Positions 10,176-21,360 are shown, counted from the first letter of the stretch. The stretch is 28,193 nucleotides of DNA from Branchiostoma floridae (GCF_000003815.2 NC_049991.1:7476138-7504330), one strand, 5' to 3'. The notes: generated from the sequence alone by a model not told the origin. Made by a program: numbers and translations.

Positions 10176-13100
10176 GGTGGTGGTGTTTTTCGTCTGCCTG
10201 GCGATTTTCTTCGTCTTTACCGTTTCTGTGGTGTTGTCGTGGGGTCTGTTAGCCGTTGTACCACTCCTGTTATCTGTTGTGTCCGTTCTGCTGCTGTACA
10301 GACGGAGCCCGGCCGGGAAACGCGTGTGCGTGCTCGTGTTAGGGGACATCGGCCGGAGTCCACGCATGCAGTATCACGCAATCTCATTGGCCAAGGAGGG
10401 CTTCCAAGTGGACCTAGTCGGGTTTTCTGGTTGGTCGTAGTTTGTTGCTTTAAGTTTGACAGTTTAAAAGAAGAATAAAAATCCTTTTCTGTTTTCGCCT
10501 GTTTTAGAATATCAGTTTCATTTCTGTGTTGGATAGAATATCAGTCAAAGGAAGTTGTAGCTTGGCTACAAGTCATGAGTCTTGAGTCTTTGACTGATGC
10601 ATTCTTCGATAAGACCATTTACCTTAAGTTACCATAACGACAGGAGCTCTCAGTGCAAGGAGGTTAAAGACAGACCGCCATGACAAAGGCAATTTACATT
10701 CGGGCAATTTGCCATTTAGTATATACTAGTAGTAGCTGCCATAAATTTACCATCAGATGTTGTCATGATCTCCCATACAGACCCTCCTGATCATATAGGC
10801 CAAGAACATGTTCATTGAATAATTGTGTTTTTGCCTTTTGTAATGTCTATTAGGTTCCAAGCCTCATCAAGGTGTACTGGACAACGAGAGAATCTCTCAA
10901 CACTTTCTGCCTGAGCCACCAACATTCCCAAAAGGTGGACACATATCATTTCTAGTGTCAGCTGAGAAATAACCCTGTCTTGACTCCTATTGATCATACA
11001 ATAATAAGCAGTTGGTTGCAAATTGGTTGTAGTGTTTCTGACCACACTGCAACATGTGCTAACAGAAAATGTAAAAGTTATTGAACTGGAAGCAGTTTAC
11101 TTAAAATGAAGTCAATGAGGAGTTGAGCTATTAAAGGTAAAGCTATTAAATCTTCTACTGGTCATGACACAGAAGACAGATGTTATATACCGTGCGTACA
11201 GGTTCGTTGTACAGGGAAAATTCCCCTAGCTGTCTTTTCCACAGGCAAAATCAACAATAGACCACATCTTAGCGTCCTGTGGTAAAGGACTTTGACCGTT
11301 TTCAGTAGCGTGCATATTAGGTGACACAACCTGGTCATGCTGCATGTGGACCAAGGAGTTGTATTACTTGTACTAACTTGTAGGTTTGAATCCACTGGAT
11401 TCAAACCCACAACTTGTTGGTCCACATGCAGCATCACTAACTTGACTACCATTGAACGGACCTTTGCAAAAAAAGTTCAGAGATAACTACAGGCCTGGGA
11501 AAATGTTTTATAAGTAGTATTACATTGTACCATTGATTGGATAATAGATGTGCTTGTTCGAATGAAAGCTGATCTATGTTGGTAAATTCCATAGTGAAAA
11601 AGTTTAAACTTTGTTTCAACACAACAGAAAGACTCACCATAAATTTTCGGTGAGTACTAGTACTCAAACCTTCTTCAGATGAATGACTCGCTGCACTGAT
11701 ATTCCGGAAGGCGAAACCTGCCACCATCACGGTTCAACGAGGGTTAATGCGCCCTAATGTAAATGGCCTCCTTAACACCCCTCACAAACCAGACCTGTTC
11801 AGAGTCCAAGATGCGTTCTTGGTACAGTGACACGGAATGGCCAGGAGATTCTATGTGTATATGCTGAGATACTTCTGATGATGTTGAACTGGGGCGTCTA
11901 TGTTCCATGAAAGAAGCTTTCAGTGACAGCTTGTGTTACCAATGTGCTTGTTCTTTAGTTCTCCCCAGGTTTCTCCACTATATCCTGAAAGCTGTGTTCC
12001 AGTCTGTCCAACTGCTGGCAGTGTTACTGATACAGACAGACAAACCAGCTTACCTGCTAGTTCAGGTAAACTCCACTCTGACTTCAAATTGTCAACTCTC
12101 TTCTGATATTTCTAGTCTTTCTGAAGATGTGTGTGATTGGCATAGTTGATAAGTGAAAGAAATAAGACTGAACTAATTACAAAATCTGAAAACATTGAAT
12201 TTCTGTTAATGCTTTTTTTTCTTTTGAAACATGTTCAAATGTGTATTGTACATGAATAAATAAGCTAAAATCAAAATTTCTGTGCATGTATTAGCATCCA
12301 TGTCAGTATTTTGGCTTAAATAGAAAAGTAGAAAGGAAAAAAGCACATTTAGCCCACTTGCAGCCTGGAGTCTTGCATGCCTTGTTGTGCTTTTAGTCCA
12401 CTGGTAGAAGCATACCTTTGGGGAAGGACTAAAAGCACAACGAGATTGGACTTCAGACTAGCCCACTCAGTACAAATGATAGATCTCCATGCTGCATTTG
12501 TAGATTAGACTTCACAGTACGGGCTCTCGTAAAGTTTTGCCACTAAGTACGCATTGCACTTTGCATTAAGGAATAAAGAATATTAAATGTAGAATTTTCA
12601 AGAAATGTTACTGAAACGATATAAAAAGAGTACCACATTTTTCTTTCCTTTCAGAATCCCCCTGCTATCCCCACCTTGGCTATAGCCTGGCTGGTGTGCC
12701 TGTTGAGAGGGACCAGGTTCCTGATAGACTGGCACAACTATGGTTATACCATCCTGGGGTTAGCTCTGAGTGCCAAACACCCCCTCCTCAAGTTCTCCAA
12801 ATGGTACGTTCCACATTTTGCTACATGTATGTCTATCTAGGTGATACTAAGTTTGATATGTCATATGTTTACGTTCAAGGAAGGGAAAGATATGGTTTTT
12901 GCTAAGTTCCTTGCTCAGCAAATAAATCAATGACATAAACCATACAGTTCTGCATGGTAAAGTAGCAAATACCCCATGGTGTTTCATTACAGTGTGTAGC
13001 AAGTGGTAGGACAGAGCTGGAGAGGCTGGTTACCATAATATAACTGTGTTTAAGTAGTAGCAAACAGAGCAATAGTAGGTTACTGTTAGGCTAAACCATG

Positions 13101-16100
13101 TAAAAGTAAACATTATGTATTCACTTAAACATTTTACCTGTATAGTGTTTAACTTTTAGTATTCCTTTTTGTGTGTTAATAGGTATGAAGGCTTTTTTGG
13201 TGCTCTTTCCAATGGAAACTTGTGTGTCACAAATGCAATGAGGAAGGACCTACTTTCTATGTGGGGAATCAAGTAAGAATATCAAGTTGTGTTGAAATCT
13301 CCAGATACTGTCATTCAATGTTGTGTGTATGTCCTTTAAACCTGAATTGTTCTTTCATACTTTTCTTACAAAAAGAAATATTTGTATTTTTGTAACCAGT
13401 ATCAATGTCTTTTTACAATATTTCAGAGCTGTGACCATGTACGACAGACCGCCACTCATCTTCAGGTCAATTGGAACTGAGGAACAACATGAGGTTAAAG
13501 CATTCATTTGTTCATTTTTTTAATCATTAATCAATTAATTCATTCATCCTCTCTTTCCTCCCATCAATCCATTTTACCCATACATGGAAGGTATTATATG
13601 AGACAAATTGACTACGTATTATTTCTTTGCTTGCAGTTGTTCTGTAGGCTGAGGACTGAATACCCAGTTTTTGGCTCCAGGTTAGAAAAGCTGACTTCTT
13701 CATTGAGTCCTTCAAGTGATCATGATCACTGATGCCTCTATCTGTCAGTAGATCATTACCTGTTGCAATTTGTAGAGACTACAATATTGCAATTTCTAAT
13801 ATTCTACCAGTAGAATCGATAATTCTACCAGATCATAGTCCTAGTATGTAAATATTGACGGCAATTTTGCCATTTCTATCAAACTGTGCACTGCTGTATG
13901 AGAATTATGCCATATTTTGTAATAGGGACTGGAAAAAGGCTTTGATACAAAAATTACTGTTATAAACTGTAGGTCTGGAGACAGTGGGAAGACAGCTTTT
14001 ACAGAGAAAACACAAGACGGGACCATCAGACAGCTGGTAGACAGGCCTGCACTGTTGGTCAGCAGCACCAGTTGGACTGGTAGGAACTTCATTCAAATAT
14101 CTCTTTTTTTCCATCCCAATGGTTATTCATGGCTACTTTGGCAGTAGTTTCTAGCTCCTGTTTAGCTTGAGAGAGTGACTCCTATTCTTAACAAAAGGAT
14201 AAAATTACTGGACCAGACATGCAATAATGATAGTATGGAGCCACATCATTTTTCTAGAGAGCTTCTAGTTCCAGAGTACATAAACTGGATAAAGTGATTA
14301 TTATTAATATTTTGTTGCGTCACTCTCTTCAATTACGTGACCTCTCGGTTTACGTCCCATATCAAAGGATGTACCTACTAGTAAATAAAGCTAGGATTGC
14401 ATTTTCATCCGAGTAGATGGATCAAGTAGATGTTAAGGTCCTTTTCTGAGAATAGAACATTGGGATCTGCTAGGGATTCCAACACAGGACTATTAGATTC
14501 TAAGTAAACAACTCTAACCACAAGTCCACCTTGCCACTTTTTGAAAATACCTATTTTGACTTGTTGCTCTTTTCTCTTTTCCAGAGGATGAGGATTTCTC
14601 AATTCTTCTGAATGCACTAGAAGGTAATTATTAGGATTGCAATGTCCTTCATCATGATACATTAGCGCCTCCTAACAGCTGACCTCAAAACTGCAGTTTT
14701 TTTCAAACTTGCAAATTCTAAAGCAAGTGTATGGCATGTAAATGCTCTAGGAATACTTTGCTAGCTTGTTTGCTGCTTCTGAGTGTTGTTAACTGTACAA
14801 TGGATTTTTTACAGCAATTTCAATAATTTCAACAGTGCTTTATGACAAAAATGTGTAAACTAGCTGTTTATTTTCTACAGTTTATGAGAAGTCGGCATCT
14901 GAAGAGGGATGTCAACTGCCAAACCTGATATGTGCCATCACTGGTCAGTTTAATACCCACTTTTGTTCACATATCTATTTTCAGAAAAATGTCATAGATG
15001 TCAGAAATATCATTTCCAAATGTCAACACTGCTACATACATGTAGTTGACCATGTAGCTTATTTTGTAATGTATAATCAGTGGTGCTGTTATCTTGAAAC
15101 TTTTGTGATGTTTTTATTTTCTTTTTTGATTTGTGTTTCAAATGGTTTTATACTTTAAACTAATGTAATGATTTAAAAACACATTGGAAACCTTGTATTC
15201 CCTCCAAAAATAAAACCACAGCTTAAGTCAATAGATTCATAAGAAAAAGAAAAGTATTTTGAAAAAACAAAGAATAATGATTTGTCTTAGTTACAAATCA
15301 CTGATGAAAATATAGAATGAAGAAAAGAAAGAAGGAACACTTAAGATATACTAGTACTTGTCATGTCTTCAAGGAAAGGGCCCTCAGAAGGAGTACTACC
15401 AAGGACTGATCTCCAAGAAGAACTTCCAGCATGTCCAAATCTGTACTCCATGGCTGGCAGCTGAGGACTACCCCAAACTCTTGGGTAAGAAACACAGAAT
15501 GAAAATGTTGATCAAATTATTTTATATAAGTTCATATATCAATTCCAGTAGTTTTCCATAGGTTTATCTGTCTTATGCAACATATATTTGTAATGTCAGT
15601 TTCTACACTGAATTAATCTGTCTTCTGGATTGTCTAACATTGAATAAAAATTATGTTTTGTAATTGTTACTTGCATGTAAACTGCTTGTATATTATATAT
15701 ACAAATGTACATGTATTACCTAATAGCCAGTGGTTAATGTTGACTGTAACCTGTGTATATAGACTTATCAGACTCATTAAGACTTTAAATGATTCGTCCA
15801 GTGGACTGGACCTACCCATTAAAGTTGTGGACATGTTGTGGTGTTAACTATAACTTACTAACTAATGATTAATGTTAACTGTAACCTACTAACCAGTGGT
15901 TTATCGACCCACAGGTTCAGCAGACCTAGGTGTGTGTCTTCACTACTCGTCCAGTGGACTGGACCTACCCATGAAAGTTGTGGACATGTTTGGGTGTGGC
16001 CTGCCTGTCTGTGCCATTCACTTCAACTGGTAGGTTTTGGCAACACCTCAAGGGCTGGATCTCTTGTCTTCAGTTTTCATTATTCAATAAAATACCTAAA

Positions 16101-17187
16101 ATCCACCACCTTGCAGTGTGGCTGGTCCTCATGAGCCTTTGATTCAAAATCTCTTTATTATATTGACAAGCTCTTTGTACCAGAACATATCAAGTTTTCA
16201 GCTGTGTACAAGTACTACTGTTTTTTTGCCGTTGCGTAATCGACAGAAGCGGTTGGTTCAACCGTTCGTTTGGATGCATGAATGGATGCATGGATGGATG
16301 TCAATTTAACAAAACCCTTCTAATAGCCCTAAGCTTCTATAGCCCTGATTGCGTAATTGAGTCAGCGTGGCCGAGCGGTCTAAGATACAGTACCTAATAG
16401 CAGTTTGCTTCTGCAGCCGTGGATCGTGGGTTGGAACCCCATTTGCTACAATTTTTCTTTGTCAGACAATTCTCATGTACTGTTTTATTAATAGAAGAAA
16501 GACTGATTCAGTAATTCGATGTTTAAAAACTCTTTTTTCGTGTGATTTTGTGTAACATCCAGGCTTTTTCCAAAAGACGCACCAGCCAGCTTTTTTCAGA
16601 AGCTTGTTTTATATCCATTGCCATAACTTGAGATGAACACAAAATGAGATGTTATAAAAATAACCATTTTTGTTTGTGTCATAATGTCATTTGTTCTTAG
16701 CTTGCACGAGCTTGTCAAACATGAGGAGAATGGACTTGTGTTCAACAATGACCAGGAACTGGCAAAGCAGATACAGGTAATATATATTGTAGATTAGTCA
16801 ATTTTGCAATGCATTAATTCGGTCAATGTAATGGTCACAACAGGTTTAAAACGGCGGCAATAATTCTGGAATTCAGAATTTCTAAAGTGTTACTTATCTG
16901 CATGGTTTGTGTACAGTTAAGTCTTGCATTTCTACAAATGATTCTGCTAAAAGCTTGAATGCTAGATCATTTTTCACCAAATTGGTATTTTTTGATACAG
17001 AATTATAACGAATTATAATTAACCAATATTTCTCCCTCTTTTAAATGTCTTTTATTAGGAGTTACTTGCTGGATTTCCTAAGACCCAGGACAAGCTGAAG
17101 ACATTCCGAGACAATCTTCAATCATTCCAGAGTCTAAGATGGGACCAATGTTGGAAAGACAATGTGCTTCCACTTCTTAAATCTTAA
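10168..17187 (+). CDS. ALG1: ALG1, chitobiosyldiphosphodolichol beta-mannosyltransferase (14 exons, complete)
   Basis: ALG1 adds the first mannose, from GDP-mannose, to GlcNAc2-PP-dolichol on the cytosolic face of the ER. Exons: 10168-10429, 10854-10934, 11959-12065, 12655-12803, 13183-13272, 13427-13493, 13637-13680, 13973-14079, 14585-14623, 14881-14943, 15374-15484, 15915-16029, 16701-16776, 17059-17187. They total 1440 nt and 479 residues; human ALG1 has 464. Every junction is GT-AG and all phases agree. An N-terminal hydrophobic stretch (about 3-43) is the membrane anchor. Family hallmarks are [13 protein letters not shown] (59-71), QNPP (150-153), IDWHNYGY (174-181), CVTNAMR (214-220), [16 protein letters not shown] (296-311), [11 protein letters not shown] (360-370), and the sugar-nucleotide loop [16 protein letters not shown] (385-400). 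Residues 253-292 form the poorly conserved linker also seen in vertebrates. Exon 3 could also use an AG at 11970-11971, but only the AG at 11957-11958 keeps the frame. The exon 1 donor (CTG/GTTGGT) is weak but fixed by phase. Confidence 0.97.
10540..10598. repeat. Nested inverted repeat in ALG1 intron 1
   Basis: ATCAGTCAAAG at 10540-10550 is the exact reverse complement of CTTTGACTGAT at 10588-10598. Between them TTGTAGC and GCTACAA form a second 7-bp stem with a 3-base loop. No target duplication is visible. Confidence 0.55.
11337..11456 (-). mobile_element. tRNA-like SINE-type foldback in ALG1 intron 2
   Basis: ATGCTGCATGTGGACCAA at 11337-11354 is the reverse complement of the segment at 11417-11434, and the centre (about 11391-11407) is itself palindromic around GAATCCACTGGATTC. 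Read on the minus strand, a box A-like TGGTAGTCAAGTTAG lies near 11452-11438 and a box B-like GGGTTTGAATCC ends near 11396, the spacing expected for a tRNA-derived head. The left arm repeats the box B side in the opposite orientation. I infer two SINE-like heads joined head to head, and the family is unknown. Confidence 0.5.
12381..12444. repeat. Inverted repeat in ALG1 intron 3
   Basis: The 19-bp arm CTTGTTGTGCTTTTAGTCC (12381-12399) faces GGACTAAAAGCACAACGAG (12426-12444), with one mismatch and a 26-base spacer. Weaker complementarity continues outward (GCCTGGAGTC against GACTTCAGAC), so this may be a short MITE about 100 bp long. Confidence 0.6.
14451..14545 (-). mobile_element. tRNA-derived SINE-like fragment in ALG1 intron 8
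   Basis: On the minus strand GTGGTTAGAGTTG (14521-14509) resembles a pol III box A, and TGTTGGAATCC (14484-14474) resembles box B with the invariant C of GGTTCGAATCC changed. Order and spacing fit a tRNA-derived SINE head. No cloverleaf acceptor stem pairs, so it is not a functional tRNA. Confidence 0.45.
15794..15846 (+). pseudogene. Decayed partial copy of ALG1 exon 12
   Basis: Positions 15794-15837 match the real exon 12 at 15947-15990 at all but one of 44 bases. The copy encodes [14 protein letters not shown], then diverges, and reaches TAA at 15844-15846. The one difference turns the Met of the LPMK motif into Ile. No good acceptor with the right phase precedes it, and it lacks the first part of the exon. 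Short intronic repeats of about 30 bp flank it (around 15722-15762 and 15845-15903), which fits a local tandem duplication. It is unlikely to be spliced into mRNA. Confidence 0.85.
16271..16300. repeat. Short GGATG/GATGCAT tandem tract
   Basis: An imperfect run of TGGATG units lies in ALG1 intron 12, just upstream of the tRNA-like pseudogene. Confidence 0.6.
16361..16449 (+). pseudogene. tRNA-Leu-like pseudogene in ALG1 intron 12
   Basis: The 5' part, GTCAGCGTGGCCGAGCGG, matches a eukaryotic tRNA-Leu acceptor and D arm, with an intact box A (TGGCCGAGCGG). The T arm reads GTGGGTTGGAACCCCAT, so the invariant C of the TTCGAA loop is lost, and the 3' end TTTGCTAC no longer pairs properly with GTCAGCG. 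The anticodon stem cannot be formed convincingly, so no anticodon is assigned. It is either a dead tRNA-Leu copy or the head of a SINE. Confidence 0.7.
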
Positions 17188-18202
17188 GGCATCATCCATC
17201 TATTAGGGCAGACACCACTATAGACCTGTCCATTGGAAAGCATGTTAGAATACACCAAAACAAGGATTGATAAATGCACCATCCCTAATTTCAATCTTCA
17301 TTCTGAAAGTCACAAGGGTCTTCTTCTTCATATCCATTGAAAGAAAACAGGAAGTCACCCAGCTCCAACTATGAGGAAAGCTCGCTCTATGGAAGAAACC
17401 TCACCTTTGACCCCAATTTCTTTTGATTTACCCCAAAGGACCCAACACGTCAAATCTATTTGCTCATCAACTAAACTGATGAATTGAACAGATTTTGACC
17501 AAAATGGGAAAGCTTAGATCCTACCTGTTCTTTCTATTAAAAGAAGTCTCCTTGTCGCTTCATATGCATTTTGTCACCTACACTTGAATTGATTATAAAA
17601 GAATATTCAATGCGTCAAACGCAATGATATTTAGTGTACGTATAGACTGACAACCTCAGAAATGGCAATTATTTAGAATAGCAGAGGAAATATTGATAAC
17701 CTTCAAAATGTTGCATAAAAAGGTATTGCATGTTCCCCAAATATATGCTTAACTTATTCATTATGATAGCAACAATCATGACTGATTTGTCAAGTTGGAC
17801 AAAATACAAATTCAACCAGTCGTATCAAAGATCTTTACAGCTGTGGTATAGTGAAAAGCCATGATAGAAACATAGTTACCATGCACAGACAATCTAAACT
17901 ATACTGTCAAAGAGTTTTGAGTGAAAAATAGTTAAAAGCATAACAATTTTTTGTTGCAAAGATGCTGTTTTTTCATGTGTTTAAGAAACACATGTCTGAT
18001 CTTCTGAGAGAAATTAAAGCTATGGTTACATTCCCTTGTTTAGTAGCACTAGATTAAATGTATAATGCATTCCAACATGAACTGAGTACAATATCACTTT
18101 CATGCAAGTCTCTGAACTCAGTGATCAACATTAATGGTTTGGAGTAACTTAGCAATATACTTCTGATGCATATTGTACTTGTGGGCCATCGTAGTTTAGT
18201 TA
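17188..18202. other. ALG1 3' UTR and downstream spacer
   Basis: This follows the ALG1 stop codon. ATTAAA at 17536-17541 and a second copy near 18013 are possible polyadenylation signals, but neither can be confirmed from sequence. No coding exon is visible. Confidence 0.4.
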
Positions 18203-18514
18203 AGGTGGGGTCACACATGCGTATATATTCAGGTACATTTGAGGTGCGTATGAAGCTCCTAGTCTCTACTAGGCTCCACAGGTCACGGGAAAAATAGTAC
18301 AAATTGGACAAATATAGATACATAACATGCCAGATGAGTTAGCTGACCAAGAAGTATGGTTAGCGACCCAGCTAAGTCGTCTGGCATGTTACCTATTTAC
18401 GTTTGACCAATTTCTATTATTTTTTCAGCCACCTGTGGAGCCTGGTGGAGGTAAATATGCGCGCCATGCGCGCCTCATACGGACTTAAATATATACGCAC
18501 GTGTGACCCCACCT
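18203..18514. mobile_element. 312-bp inverted-repeat MITE with TTA target duplication
   Basis: The ends AGGTGGGGTCACACATGCGT and its reverse complement (one mismatch) are terminal inverted repeats, each continuing into TATATATT. Complementarity extends inward through much of the element: GGCTCCACAGG against CCTGTGGAGCC, and AACATGCCAGA against TCTGGCATGTT. TTA directly flanks both sides (18200-18202 and 18515-18517). A 3-bp TTA duplication fits the PIF/Harbinger group, but the TIR sequence was not matched to any family. There is no transposase, so this is a non-autonomous foldback element. Confidence 0.85.
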
Positions 18515-18806
18515 TTAGACCGGCCGAACCAATAATATAGAACACCTGTTGGCCACTAGGAGCGCGATTTTAGTCAAGCTTAGTTTGTGTGTGTGTGTGC
18601 TTGTGAGATGAATTAAAAGATCAACCCTGCATGGTCGGGTAACCATCTGGGACAGGCACACACCTGCCGCAGGCAAAAATCTACCACAGTGAATCACCTG
18701 ACACAGGAACAAACAAAAGACACATGTTAGATAATCACCGTTCTGATTGTCAAACATTTTCAAAGCTTGATTGACACGATAAAAAGTACAGTGACTTTTC
18801 TGTATT

Positions 18807-21190
18807 GGTATGAAGAACGAAATGAATCGTAGTGGAGACACTCATTTGATGGAACATCCAGAGTAACGTAAGTACACTTTTTGTACGTTTAGTACCATAC
18901 ATGTAAAGCTGGATATATGCCAATGGGTAGAAGGGACATTAATCATTTGACACGTCAGCTTTCAAACACGGTTACCGTATCAGAAACTGAGAAAGGCTAC
19001 TATGCTACGTAGCTAAACGGCTATAAGGGGATTTTCTGAAGAGAGCATAAGTAACAGTACAGAGCAATAGTACCTGAGAAAAGATTATGGTCGCTCTACG
19101 ACTACGTGAAATCGAAATGAAAAGAGCAAGTTAGAGCTTTCAGTTGTGTTTCTGAGGTACTAAAATAAGGCTCATGGTCCCCACGATGATCAGAAAGCTT
19201 TTGAACACCACAAAGAAGCCTCGAGAAAAAACAGACTTGGTCCGATCAAAGTGCTATCCAGCTCACGATTTTCTGTCAGTACTTTACTTTTAGAACAAGT
19301 CTAATATCCTGAAGCTTTCCTCTGTGCTTCATACACGCTCAAACGTGTACATCTTTTAAACGCCTTACAAAGTTTGTGAGCACCAAAGACTTGATTGTAG
19401 CCACGCCTGGGGGTTATTTTATATAGGCCAAGGACATTACATTAGACACGTCAGCTTTATAACATGGTATAAAAAAACAATAAAGGCTACTAACATAGTT
19501 GAATGGCTATAAAAGGGTTTTCTGAAGAGACCATAATCAAGTGAGATCATAACCTGAGAAAAGACGATGGTCGCTCTACATAAAAAAGAAACGAAGAGAG
19601 CAAGAGCTTTCAACTGTTTTTTTACAGACACTAAAAATAAAGCCGGGTCCCTACGATGATCAGAAAGCTTTCGAAAACCACAATGAAGCCTCAACAAAAA
19701 CCAGACAAACTACAGTACTAATACTTACATGTCGTGGATAATCGCAGTCCAGGTATTGATATGAAGAACGAAAGGGATCGTAGTGGAGACACTCATTTTA
19801 TGGAACATCTAGAGTAGCGTAAGTACACTTTTTTAATACGTTCAGTACCATGCATGTAAATATTGATAGATTCCAATATGCAGGAGGTATATATATGTAT
19901 ACAAACAGGTCACTGAATGCAAACCTAGAGAGCACTCATGAATAACACACACTTAACACTAGCAAGTGCAAGTGATGCTCTTTGGCAATTCTAACAGGCT
20001 AAACCTAGAGGACAGGGACAGATTGCAACAAGTCATAATCAATTATTCGCAAATTGGATTCTTTTGATGCATTATTCTCAAGGCCGCAAAATTTAAGGAG
20101 AGTTATCTGCGCACCGGTGAGATGTAGGCCATGATGCCCAGGGGAATGTCCAATCAAAGTGCTATGTAACTCACGATATTTTGACAGTACTTCACTTCTA
20201 GGACAGGTCTAATAAATATCTTAAAGCTTTCTTCTGTGCTTTACACTCAAACGTGTACATGACATTGTGTAAACTTTGTGAGCACCAAATACTCGGTTGT
20301 ATCCACGCCTGAGGGTAATCCTATCAGAATATATAGGCCAGGGACGTTGCATTCGACACGTCAGCTTTCAAACATGGTATTAGAAAATAGTTAAAAGAAT
20401 TCCATTTTCATTATAGTCACTGTGGGAGGGGGCACAGTAGAGTTATCTGCGCACCGCTGAGATGTAGGTCACGATGTCCAGAGGATTGTCCGATCAAAGT
20501 GCTATTCAACTCACGATTCATTTGACAGTACTTCACTTTTATGATAAGTCTGATATCCTGAAGCTTTTTTGTGCTTTATAATCATATACACTAAAACGTG
20601 CACATTTGTTACACTTTGTGAGCACCAAAGACTTGATTGAAGCCACGCCTGAGGGTAATCTTAATTCAAGAACAATGCATTCGACACGTCAGCTTTCAAA
20701 CATGGTATTACAAACTGAGAAAGGCTACTAACATAGCTGAATGGCTATAAAAGGGTTTTCTGAAGAGACCATAATCAAAATCAACAGTACTTGATAAAAG
20801 AGGATGGTCGCTCTACATGAAATCGAAATTAAGAGAGCAAGAGCTTTTAGCTGTTTTAGAGACACTAAATATAAGACCCATGGTGCCTACGATGATCAGA
20901 AAGCTTTCAAAAACCACAACGAAGCCTCGGGAAAAAAGAGACAAACAACTTACATGTCGTGGATAATCGCAGTCCAAGTATTGATATGAAAAACGAAAGG
21001 AATTTGCGGTCAGACACTCATTTTATGGAACATCTAGTAAGAGTTACGTAAGTGCATTAAATACCATGTATGTAAATCTGGATATATGCCGATATGTGGA
21101 AATGATATACATGTATATAAACAGGTCAAGTATTGATATGAAGAACGAAAGGAATCATTTGATCGAACATCCAGAGTAACGTAATTGACT
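18807..21190. repeat. Array of shuffled A/B/C direct-repeat blocks
   Basis: Three sequence blocks recur in direct orientation. Block A (from GATATGAAGAACGAAA to CATGTAAA) lies near 18807-18910, 19757-19862 and 20981-21077, with a partial copy at 21135-21185. Block B (from CACGTCAGCTTTC to the ACGATGATCAGAAAGCTTT stretch and AAGCCTC) lies near 18953-19230, 19446-19700, 20355-20400 (start only) and 20683-20935. Block C (from GATCAAAGTGCTAT to AGCCACGCCTG) lies near 19235-19412, 20152-20312 and 20491-20652. The order is A-B-C-B-A-C-b-C-B-A-a. Two C copies also share a leader beginning GAGTTATCTGCGCACCG. No block keeps an open frame across its copies, so it is probably non-coding. The family is not recognised. 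Confidence 0.85.
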
Positions 21191-21218
21191 CATTTGCATT
21201 AATTATGTCTTAGCTTTG

Positions 21219-21360
21219 TTTCCCATTGAAATTCAAAATGTCTTCTGCTTGACTTTGCCTTACCTTTTATTTTCTATTCCAATCCAAATTGTCTTCAGCC
21301 TAAAATTGTCTTACAATACAACGTTTCCTATTGGACATCTAGAATTGTCTTCATTCATAG
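21219..21360. repeat. Degenerate 52-bp tandem repeat, about 2.7 copies
   Basis: Units start at about 21219, 21271 and 21324, each with TTTC(C/T)(C/T)ATT early and a (A/T)TGTCTTC core about 20 bases later. The plus-strand frame stays open across all of it and reads FPIEIQ, then FSIPIQIVFS, then FPIGHLELSSF. The frame is short, has no ATG at its start, and is most likely fortuitous. Confidence 0.55.

Noticed and set aside
10434-10438. Alternative ALG1 exon 1 donors (GTCG at 10434, GTAG at 10437)
   Set aside because: Only the donor at 10430 gives phase 1, matching exon 2, which continues with SKPH as in other ALG1 proteins.
11871-11920. CTGATGA near 11878 as a second hammerhead start
   Set aside because: No complementary stem II leads to a GAAA at the right distance.
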